This document shows, piece after piece, positions 1-5,661 of a DNA stretch of 7,143 nucleotides; the stretch's first letter is position 1, and each line of letters begins with the position of its first letter. The translations under genes were made by a program, and so were the position numbers. This stretch comes from an uncultured Bacillota bacterium. Its GTDB lineage: Bacteria > Bacillota_I > Bacilli_A > RF39 > UBA660. Under the pieces are notes generated by a model. The model was not told where the DNA came from and made no database searches. It saw only the letters and a list, made by a program, of their open reading frames with translations. The stretch spans positions 1 to 7,143 of the forward strand of contig CANDCB010000043.1 of assembly GCA_947383065.1 (NCBI GenBank), written 5' to 3'.

Positions 1-503
1 GTAATTTTATAAGTTATAAAGTTAATTTAAATGAATTAACTTTTAGTGAAATAGCTTATTTTGAAATAATGTTTACAACAATATATAAGGCTTATAGAGC
101 AAGACAGGGTATGCTTGCTAAAACAATTGCGGCAGAAGATAAGAAATTTAATAAGTTTTATACTGGAGATGCTTCAATAACTGAAAAAGAAGCTAGTTTT
201 GCTAGAATTCAAGGAATAAAAGAAGAAATTAATGAACAAAAGAAGATTGAATATGCTTTAGCTAGTTTATTTCAAACTTTAGCAAATGTTTGTAGTTCGA
301 AAATGGCTTTAATTGTTGAATCTAATAGACATGATCCTAAAACTGTTATTTCTTTTTTAAGAGAATCTGCTAGATTATGTTTAATTGATCAAAATACATT
401 AAAGTCGATACTTCTTTATTATCAAGATATAAATAATCATAAACCAATAAATCATGATATTGATATATTAGCAGAACATGGTTATTCTTTATTAAAGAAG
501 TGA
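1..503 (+). CDS. Hypothetical helical protein, 5' end beyond window
   Basis: I do not recognise this protein. The frame is open to the left edge (first whole codon at base 3). The first in-frame ATG, at 69, has no Shine-Dalgarno site before it, and the codons upstream of it read as ordinary protein (NFISYKVNLNELTFSEIAYF), so the gene very probably starts outside the window and ATG 69 is internal. The visible part is about 166 residues, rich in Lys, Glu, Ala and Ile. A charged, probably coiled-coil stretch covers roughly residues 15-65 counted from Met 69, followed by shorter predicted helices. No signal peptide, membrane segment or catalytic motif is visible. It ends with TGA, showing that TGA is a stop here. 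A weak A/T hairpin follows at once, so it is probably the last gene of an upstream unit. That the frame is coding is fairly sure; its function is unknown. Confidence 0.75.
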   Translation, partial: NFISYKVNLNELTFSEIAYFEIMFTTIYKAYRARQGMLAKTIAAEDKKFNKFYTGDASITEKEASFARIQGIKEEINEQKKIEYALASLFQTLANVCSSKMALIVESNRHDPKTVISFLRESARLCLIDQNTLKSILLYYQDINNHKPINHDIDILAEHGYSLLKK

Positions 504-526
504 AAAAAAGAATTTTCTTTTTTTTT
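503..526 (+). terminator. Weak A/T hairpin with T-run after first gene
   Basis: The arms AAAAAAAGA (503-511) and TCTTTTTTT (516-524) pair over 9 bp around a 4-nt loop, and the T-run continues to 526. The left arm begins inside the stop codon. With a single G-C pair the stem is weak, but the position right after the gene and before a new promoter fits an intrinsic terminator. Confidence 0.4.
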
Positions 527-543
527 GGTAAATTATTTTAAAA

Positions 544-571
544 TTTAGAAATTATTAAAAAATAATATGAT
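544..571 (+). promoter_or_regulatory. Possible promoter of the Nudix/CYTH genes
   Basis: TTTAGA (544-549, 4 of 6 to TTGACA) lies 16 bp before TATGAT (566-571, 5 of 6 to TATAAT). It sits 24 bp before the start at 595, which leaves room for the AGAGG site at 583-587. The -35 is poor and the region is A/T-rich, where such matches arise by chance. The -10 falls inside a small inverted repeat at 561-577. Confidence 0.35.
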
Positions 572-577
572 ATTATT
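561..577. repeat. Perfect 7-bp inverted repeat over the -10
   Basis: AATAATA (561-567), a 3-nt spacer TGA, then TATTATT (571-577). The arms are pure A/T, so chance is a real possibility. It is centred on the proposed -10 of the Nudix gene and could be an operator, or a weak hairpin in readthrough transcripts. Confidence 0.3.
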
Positions 578-594
578 ATTTTAGAGGTTATGAT

Positions 595-1479
595 ATGGAA
601 GTTATATTAAAAAGAGAATTTAATACAGAAAAAGAAATTAGAAAATATGTAGAAGAAAATAATTTAATAAAATCTTCTTATAAATGTGCATGTATTTCTT
701 TATTATTTAATGAAAATGGAGAAGTTATTTTGCAAAAAAGAGGACCAAAATCACGTGATAGTTATGGAATGTTAGTAGATATTGGGGGAGCTTTAGAAGT
801 AGATGATAAAACCATTCGTGAAGGTTTAAAAAGGGAAATAGAAGAAGAAGTAGGATTATCTGCTAAAATAGATATAAATGATTTTGTTGTCGGAGTTTTA
901 GAAAGAAAATATGATTCTCGAACAGATAGAGATGTAAATTGGTTATTTTTAGTTTATAAGTGTCAATTAAAAGGGGGAGTTTTAAAGTGTAATGAAGAAG
1001 GAAAAGCTTTATCTTATGAATCTTATTCTTTAACAAATTTACCTTATGAAAAAATGTTAGATACAACAATATATTTTTTTAATTATTATCTTAATTTTTA
1101 TAATAAATGTTTTAGTTATGCGATGGGAATTAATGAAAGAATAATAAATCTTGATAAAAATAAATTTAAAATTAATGATGATGAAAGTGATTATGAAATA
1201 ATTTTTAATAAAGAAGATACTTTTTTATATGAAAAATTTATTGTTGAGAATTTAGAAGTTGGTTATTGGAATGAATATATTATTGATGATAAAATAGTGT
1301 TTATGTTTAAAGAGATAGATGGCTTATTAAATAAGTATGTTCTTTCTGAAGAAAATAATGAGCAAATACTTAATAAATGTTCCAAATTTGCAGAAGCTAA
1401 TTTTGCTAGTATAAGACAGATGTTTTTAGATACACCTTTTTATAGTGATAAATTAGAAGGGGTGATATTTTATGATTAG
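595..1479 (+). CDS. Nudix hydrolase with extra C-terminal domain
   Basis: This is a probable Nudix pyrophosphohydrolase, which cleaves a nucleoside diphosphate linked to another moiety using divalent metal; the substrate cannot be read from sequence. The Nudix fold covers about residues 28-160. The helix core matches REUxEExGU exactly at residues 80-88 (R80, E81, E84, E85, G87). The entry loop starts GGALEVDD at 64-71, but its spacing to R80 is one residue longer than the standard box (Gx5Ex7R), and the usual first Glu is replaced by Asp or Lys. Residues about 165-294 form a second part, acidic and aromatic-rich, with a predicted strand-rich middle (EYIIDDKIVFMF at 227-238) and a helical end; I cannot name it. 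At 294 residues it is about twice the size of a simple Nudix protein. The start is supported by AGAGG at 583-587, 7 nt upstream. Its last 8 bases overlap the next gene, so the two are probably co-translated. Confidence 0.88.
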   Translation: MEVILKREFNTEKEIRKYVEENNLIKSSYKCACISLLFNENGEVILQKRGPKSRDSYGMLVDIGGALEVDDKTIREGLKREIEEEVGLSAKIDINDFVVGVLERKYDSRTDRDVNWLFLVYKCQLKGGVLKCNEEGKALSYESYSLTNLPYEKMLDTTIYFFNYYLNFYNKCFSYAMGINERIINLDKNKFKINDDESDYEIIFNKEDTFLYEKFIVENLEVGYWNEYIIDDKIVFMFKEIDGLLNKYVLSEENNEQILNKCSKFAEANFASIRQMFLDTPFYSDKLEGVIFYD

Positions 1480-1942
1480 GAGATTAACTAAAAGATATTT
1501 AGTAAAATCTTTAGATGGATTAAGGGTATCAACTCCTTTAAGATATGAAAGATATTATATAAATGATTTTTTACGAATTCAAAAAAATGGTGATTGTTAT
1601 CAAAAAGAAGAATTAAATGAAGTAAATGATGTAATAAATAAGGTTTTAATTACTGAAGAAGAATTTAATATTTTAAAGACAAAAGCTTATAAAAAGATAA
1701 TTAGAGATTCTTATTTATTTTTAGATGATGAAAGAATTTCTATAAAAATATATTATGGAGATTATAAAGGCTTAAATAGAGTAGAGATAAATTTTAAAAC
1801 AGAGGAAGAAATGGCTTTATTTACTCCACTTTTATGGATGGGTAAAGATATTACGTTATCTCAATTAGCTTTTGATAAGGATTTGAGTAAGTTATCTAAA
1901 AGAGAATTTCAGAAATTATTATGTGATATTTCTTTGCATTAA
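1472..1942 (+). CDS. CYTH-like protein with degenerate active site
   Basis: This 156-residue protein resembles the CYTH (CyaB / thiamine triphosphatase, triphosphate tunnel) superfamily, whose members bind or hydrolyse triphosphates inside a beta-barrel. The likeness is clearest from residue 75 on: RDSYLFLDD (78-86), ISIKIYYGDYKGL (89-101), RVEINF (103-108), then an LWMGKDIT segment (121-128) matching the family's W-x-G-x-[ED]-[VI]-T end. The N-terminal RLTKRYLVKSL (4-14) lies where the family has ExExKF-type sequence. On that alignment both Glu of ExExK become R4 and T6, the Lys becomes R8, the RxR pair becomes R35-x-Q37, and the late ExE becomes E105-x-N107. Catalysis by the usual metal mechanism is therefore doubtful, and it may only bind a phosphate ligand or act as a partner. 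The start overlaps the Nudix gene by 8 bp (ATGATTAG), with AAGGGGTGA at 1457-1465 inside that gene as its ribosome site. Fold assignment is fairly likely; the loss of activity is inferred. Confidence 0.78.
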   Translation: MIRRLTKRYLVKSLDGLRVSTPLRYERYYINDFLRIQKNGDCYQKEELNEVNDVINKVLITEEEFNILKTKAYKKIIRDSYLFLDDERISIKIYYGDYKGLNRVEINFKTEEEMALFTPLLWMGKDITLSQLAFDKDLSKLSKREFQKLLCDISLH

Positions 1943-1981
1943 TCAATTATTAAAAAGCCATAATAATATTGGTGAATTAAA

Positions 1982-3460
1982 ATGAAAAATAAAAGTATAT
2001 GGTTAAAAAATGTGAAGTCTAAAAAATATAATGTTTTAAGTCAGAATATTGAGGTTGATGTTTTGATTATTGGTGGTGGGATGACAGGTTTAAATACAGC
2101 TTTAAGATTACAAAAGTATAAAGGGAAGATTGCTTTAGTAGAGCAAAATACTATTGGAAGCGGTGTTAGTTCTCGTACAACTGGGAAAATAAATTATCTT
2201 CAAGAAGTTATATATCAAGATTTAGAAAAAATGTATGATTTTGATGTGGCAGAAAAATATTTGAAGTCCCAAAGATTAGCTATAAAAGAGTTAAAAAAAA
2301 TTATTTATAAGTATAAAATAAAATGTGATTTTGATAAAAATAAGGCATTTGTTTTTACTAATGATAAAAAAGAAATTTCTAAGATAAAATATGAAAAAAA
2401 ACTTCTTGAGAAAATGGGAATTTCTGTAGAAGAATATAATAGTATTGATAAAATGTTTAAGTGTAAATATGCTATTTCAGTTGATGATACATATGTTTTT
2501 AATTGCGTAAAATATATGTACACTTTAAAAAATATATTAGTGTCAAATAATTTCCCTATATATGAAAATACAAGAATTAATAAAATTTCTAAAGAAGATG
2601 ATTATTATATTTGTTATACGGATAAATATAAGATAAAAACTAAAAAATTAATTTTAGCTTGTCATTATCCTTGTTTTATTAAACCTTATTTTATGCCTAT
2701 TAAAGTAGCAACAGAAAAGTCTTATATAGTAGCTGGTAAAGTTAAACGATATAAAAAAATTAATTATATTACTTCTTCTTTACCTTGTCATTCTATAAGA
2801 TACCATAAAGATAAAAATAATTATATAATTTATGCTAGTAATTCACATGATATTTGTAATGATTTAAATGAAAATAAGAATTATAGAAATGTTTTAAAGA
2901 ATGCTAAATCTTTAAATATTAAAGTAGATTATTATTGGACTAATGATGATTTAATAACTGTTGATAAAATGCCTTATATAGGATTTATTCAAAAGGATAG
3001 TAATTCACTACTTATTGGGACTGGTTATAATACATGGGGAATGACTAATAGTGTTTTGGCAAGTATTTTATTAAGTGATTTGATATTAGGTAAAAAAAAT
3101 GAATTTGAAGATTTATTTAGTCCTTTAAGAGTAAATATTTGGGCTGATATAGATAAATATATGAGTAATATTGGAAGTAATGTTAAGAGTTATTTAGAGA
3201 ATAAAATAATAAAAAATAAGTATTGGTATAATGATAATTTGCTTTTTGAAAATAGAAATGGTAAGAATATTGCGACTTATAAAGATGATAATGGGACTCA
3301 TACAGTTTTGAGTACGTGTCCACATTTAGGTTGTACTTTAATATTTAATGAAGTTGAAAAAACTTGGGATTGTCCATGTCATGCATCACGTTTTGATATT
3401 GATGGTAAATGTATTAAAGGACCGAGTTGTTATGATATATCATATCATGAGGAAAAATAA
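1982..3460 (+). CDS. FAD oxidoreductase with C-terminal Rieske domain
   Basis: A DAO-type flavoprotein (about residues 24-375) is joined to a Rieske [2Fe-2S] domain (about 415-487), the architecture of Bacillus subtilis YhfW (about 500 residues, similar length). The FAD-binding Rossmann motif is IIGGGMTG at 29-36, with E54 at the end of the second strand to bind the ribose, followed by SSRTTGKI (63-70). A second FAD-contacting stretch, LLIGTGYNTWGMT, is at 343-355. The Rieske ligands are C446/H448 (CPHLGC) and C464/H467 (CPCH), and C451 and C466 are placed for the disulfide seen in cytochrome bc1/b6f type Rieske proteins. No signal peptide or membrane segment is visible, so it is probably cytoplasmic, moving electrons between FAD and the cluster. 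Substrate and electron partner are unknown. GGTGA at 1971-1975 lies 6 nt before the ATG. The gap after the CYTH-like gene is only 39 bp with no clear promoter, so transcription from upstream is likely. Confidence 0.93.
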   Translation: MKNKSIWLKNVKSKKYNVLSQNIEVDVLIIGGGMTGLNTALRLQKYKGKIALVEQNTIGSGVSSRTTGKINYLQEVIYQDLEKMYDFDVAEKYLKSQRLAIKELKKIIYKYKIKCDFDKNKAFVFTNDKKEISKIKYEKKLLEKMGISVEEYNSIDKMFKCKYAISVDDTYVFNCVKYMYTLKNILVSNNFPIYENTRINKISKEDDYYICYTDKYKIKTKKLILACHYPCFIKPYFMPIKVATEKSYIVAGKVKRYKKINYITSSLPCHSIRYHKDKNNYIIYASNSHDICNDLNENKNYRNVLKNAKSLNIKVDYYWTNDDLITVDKMPYIGFIQKDSNSLLIGTGYNTWGMTNSVLASILLSDLILGKKNEFEDLFSPLRVNIWADIDKYMSNIGSNVKSYLENKIIKNKYWYNDNLLFENRNGKNIATYKDDNGTHTVLSTCPHLGCTLIFNEVEKTWDCPCHASRFDIDGKCIKGPSCYDISYHEEK

Positions 3461-3484
3461 ATATATTTTAAGGAGTATATTTTT
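3459..3484 (+). terminator. Weak hairpin after Rieske gene
   Basis: AAATATA (3459-3465) can pair with TATATTT (3476-3482) around a 10-nt loop, followed by two more T. The stem has only A-T pairs and the T-run is short. It begins at the stop codon and ends at the next promoter's -35, the expected place for a terminator, but it would be inefficient and readthrough into the next unit is plausible. Confidence 0.25.
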
Positions 3485-3511
3485 GACTAAATAATTTCTT
3501 TGATATATAAT
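3483..3511 (+). promoter_or_regulatory. Near-consensus promoter of three-gene unit
   Basis: TTGACT (3483-3488, 5 of 6) and TATAAT (3506-3511, 6 of 6) are separated by exactly 17 bp, a near-perfect housekeeping sigma promoter. Transcription would start near 3518, giving a leader of about 20 nt that holds GAGGAGG (3524-3530), 7 nt before the ATG at 3538. This is the strongest initiation signal in the window and implies that the downstream genes are expressed independently of the Rieske gene and at a good level. Confidence 0.85.
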
Positions 3512-3537
3512 ATTTTTACTTGTGAGGAGGTCTACTT

Positions 3538-4326
3538 ATGCAAACTTTAAGATTAAAAAGTTGCCAGGATATATTAAATTATTTAAGTTATATAGATACA
3601 AAAATAAGTAGGCTTTATGCAGAATTAGAAGGTATAGGGAGTACTTTATTTAATTCTAGGAAAAGAGCTATTAAAAAGCAAATTTCTAATGAATTAAAAA
3701 GATATAATGATATTTTAGATAAGTATGGTACTTTTTTTAGAGAAGCAACGACTTTTAACAGAAATGATTTGGCTGAATTTTTTAGTAAGTATTTTACGGC
3801 TTTGTATGGGAAGAAGTATATGTTTAAGGCGAATATTATAGATAGAAGTCGTGGAATTGATATATCAACTGATTTAATATTTTCTTTAGATGATTTTAGG
3901 ATTTTAAGTGAATATTTTAATTTTCATAGGCGTATTAATGTTGATAAATTAATTGATTCTTGTCAGGATAGTTGTTTATGTTTAGGGGGACCAGAGGATT
4001 ATACTTTATTAGTTGGGACAAGAGTTTGTGAAGATTTAGAAGGTTTTCCTGAAATATTAGAAGTTATAGAAACTTTAGTAAATTTGAAGTTAGAGAATCC
4101 TAATTTGTCTGATAAAAGAAGACTTGCGTTGGCTCTTAGTTTATCTATAACAAAGATTAAAAGTCAGAGAGAAGTTATAGAAATTCCTACTATACATGCT
4201 AAAAATATTAAAGTATTATTAGGTGACTTTAAAAATGGAATAATTCAAGCTTCAAGGGAAACTGATAGTAGAAATGTAGTTAATGAAGATAGGGGTTTGA
4301 ATAAAGTCTTAAATTATATGGAATAA
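3538..4326 (+). CDS. Hypothetical protein, first gene of three-gene unit
   Basis: I do not recognise this 262-residue protein. The N-terminal part (about 8-65) is helical and charged, with a likely coiled coil around 13-62 that includes a basic patch RKRAIKKQ (41-48). A mixed region follows (75-135). A small cysteine group, C142, C146 and C148 (C-x3-C-x-C), sits just before a GGPEDYTLLVG segment (150-160), with C164 nearby. The remainder is helical (172-210), then a short strand and a polar tail. There is no signal peptide, membrane segment or known catalytic motif, so it is probably cytoplasmic. The start is decided by the very good GAGGAGG site at 3524-3530. It is the promoter-proximal gene of a unit of three, with 15 bp to the next. 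The three genes probably work together, but nothing here tells what they do. Confidence 0.8.
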   Translation: MQTLRLKSCQDILNYLSYIDTKISRLYAELEGIGSTLFNSRKRAIKKQISNELKRYNDILDKYGTFFREATTFNRNDLAEFFSKYFTALYGKKYMFKANIIDRSRGIDISTDLIFSLDDFRILSEYFNFHRRINVDKLIDSCQDSCLCLGGPEDYTLLVGTRVCEDLEGFPEILEVIETLVNLKLENPNLSDKRRLALALSLSITKIKSQREVIEIPTIHAKNIKVLLGDFKNGIIQASRETDSRNVVNEDRGLNKVLNYME

Positions 4327-4341
4327 ATAGAGGTAATATAA

Positions 4342-4917
4342 ATGATAAATAATAAAAATTGTGCTGAAGGTAGTAAAAGTATTAGTTTAGTAGACCAATA
4401 TTATGCTATGCTTGAAAGTGAAAATATAAAGAAGATGCAGATTATTAAGGATGATAGTTATATAAATTGGTTAGAATCTTTTTTAAATGTTAATGAAACA
4501 GCAACTACTTTTAGTAAAGTAACTTATAGTGGAGATTTAACTCCTTTGGATATTTCTAACTTAGAAAAATTAGATTTATTATATGCTATTATAGAAAGAT
4601 ATGCTAATCATAATTATATTGCTAGTACAGCAATGAATGAAGGACTAGGTTATTTTGTAAGTTTTAGAGGTTTTTTCTTTAAAATTATTAAATCGCATTT
4701 AGATAAGGATGAAATTTTTTGTAGTTTAGCTCCAAATATATCTCTTTTAAGTTCAAAAAATATAATTGATTTTGATAAAATAATGAATGATGTTGGGATT
4801 GTGTATGATACTGATTTAAAGAAGTCATTAGAAGAATTGGCTAATTATATTAAGTATTTAAAAGCAACTGGAGTTCCCAGTGAAAGTATTCGTTTGACAA
4901 TTGAGAGAAATTTGTAG
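4342..4917 (+). CDS. Hypothetical protein, second gene of three-gene unit
   Basis: I do not recognise this 191-residue protein. It appears mostly helical: helices are likely around 15-35, 40-50, 70-90 and 155-175. A hydrophobic aromatic stretch, GYFVSFRGFFFKII (103-116), is broken by an Arg and ends in Lys, so it looks like a buried core or amphipathic helix and not a membrane span. There is no signal peptide. The start ATG at 4342 has AGAGG at 4329-4333, 8 nt upstream. It lies 15 bp after the preceding gene and 14 bp before the next, with no promoter or terminator in either gap, so all three are almost certainly on one transcript. The C-terminus (KATGVPSESIRLTIERNL, 174-191) looks like a complete helical end. 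Function unknown. Confidence 0.8.
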   Translation: MINNKNCAEGSKSISLVDQYYAMLESENIKKMQIIKDDSYINWLESFLNVNETATTFSKVTYSGDLTPLDISNLEKLDLLYAIIERYANHNYIASTAMNEGLGYFVSFRGFFFKIIKSHLDKDEIFCSLAPNISLLSSKNIIDFDKIMNDVGIVYDTDLKKSLEELANYIKYLKATGVPSESIRLTIERNL

Positions 4918-4931
4918 TGTGGAGATAAAAA

Positions 4932-5621
4932 ATGTTTGAGGAAGTAAAGTTTAAAAATTTAGTAGCAGGATCTTTACTTGTTTTTGAGAGTATAGATTCT
5001 TTATTACTAAGGATATTGTTAAGAAGAATAAATGAATTTTACAGTATAAATTTATGTGAAGAATCAATAGAAGAAAGTGTTATTGTTAATTTAAATGGAG
5101 TATATCAAGTAAATTCATCTTTTGATGAAGCTATAAATTTATTAAAAGATTTACAGGGAGATAAAGTTACTGAATTTTTTACACAACTTAATTGTCAAGA
5201 TATTATTTTACAAAAATTAAGTATGTTTAGTCATCCAACTTTACAAGGTTTAGGAGAATCATTTAGCTTATTTGAAAGAGAATTAATAGATGAACTTATA
5301 TCATCTGGATATTTAAAATTGATAAAAACTAGTATCCATTTAGGTGACCAAATAAAAGAAATAGTTTTTACGCAAAAAGGTCGTGTTAGATTATTTAAAA
5401 TAAATTATGCTCGTGAAATTAAAGAGTTTGAGGAGTTGTTAATAAAAAATGAAATGGATTATACTTTAATTCCTGATTTTTTAATGGCGCAGAATTTTGA
5501 TAATGATGTGTATACAATTCTAAATTTAGATAATTTACGGATATTTTGTATGGTTCATAATCGTAATATGATGAGGGAAAAGCCTAAGTCAAAGATTATA
5601 GTATTTCCTGAATTAATTTAA
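4932..5621 (+). CDS. Hypothetical protein, possible winged helix, third gene
   Basis: I do not recognise this 229-residue protein with certainty. The N-terminal part (1-40) has alternating hydrophobic and basic residues (LLLRILLRRINEF, 24-36). The middle section around residues 112-155 resembles a winged helix: a helix ERELIDELISSGYLKLIK (115-132) followed by a strand pair with IVFTQKGRVRL (144-154), reminiscent of the wing with a TxKG turn in small regulators. This is suggestive only, and no clear recognition helix stands out. The C-terminal part (160-229) is mixed helix and strand. No signal peptide or membrane segment is seen. GGAG at 4921-4924, 7 nt before the ATG, supports the start. It is the last gene of the unit, with a strong terminator beginning at its stop codon. 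A regulatory or nucleic-acid binding role for the unit is possible but unproven. Confidence 0.8.
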   Translation: MFEEVKFKNLVAGSLLVFESIDSLLLRILLRRINEFYSINLCEESIEESVIVNLNGVYQVNSSFDEAINLLKDLQGDKVTEFFTQLNCQDIILQKLSMFSHPTLQGLGESFSLFERELIDELISSGYLKLIKTSIHLGDQIKEIVFTQKGRVRLFKINYAREIKEFEELLIKNEMDYTLIPDFLMAQNFDNDVYTILNLDNLRIFCMVHNRNMMREKPKSKIIVFPELI

Positions 5622-5656
5622 TAAAAAAGCTTATAAAGAATTATAAGTTTTTTTAT
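5621..5656. terminator. Strong bidirectional terminator
   Basis: The arms at 5621-5636 (ending AGCTTATAA) and 5641-5656 (starting TTATAAG) pair over 16 bp with one G-U wobble (5629/5648) and a 4-nt loop AGAA. The right arm supplies a run of seven T on the plus strand, and the left arm a run of six T on the minus strand. It sits exactly between the convergent three-gene unit and the HD-domain gene, so it can end transcripts from both directions. Confidence 0.88.
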
Positions 5657-5661
5657 TTTGT

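Noticed and set aside
501..503. TGA read as Trp (Mycoplasma code)
   Set aside because: There are no in-frame TGA codons in the genes, Trp is always TGG, and both TGA stops coincide with sensible gene ends next to terminator-like hairpins.
863..1069. Open frame of 68 codons on the minus strand
   Set aside because: It lies wholly inside the Nudix gene, has a Leu/Lys/Phe-rich composition typical of reverse-strand A/T-rich DNA, and matches no known family.
1934..1964. Possible promoter TTGCAT / CATAAT before the FAD/Rieske gene
   Set aside because: The spacer would be 19 bp with imperfect boxes in A/T-rich DNA; co-transcription across the 39-bp gap is simpler.
2305..2523. Open frame of 72 codons on the minus strand
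   Set aside because: It is antisense within the FAD/Rieske gene, which has clear motifs, and its Ser/Leu/Tyr-rich product looks non-natural.
3470..3494. AAGGAG followed 7 nt later by TTG ACT AAA TAA, looking like a tiny leader peptide
   Set aside because: The TTGACT is much better explained as the -35 of the promoter, which starts transcription downstream, so this mini-frame would not be on that mRNA.
4648..4689. Membrane segment in the second unknown gene (GYFVSFRGFFFKII)
   Set aside because: The hydrophobic run is only about 14 residues and is interrupted by Arg, too short and charged for a transmembrane helix.
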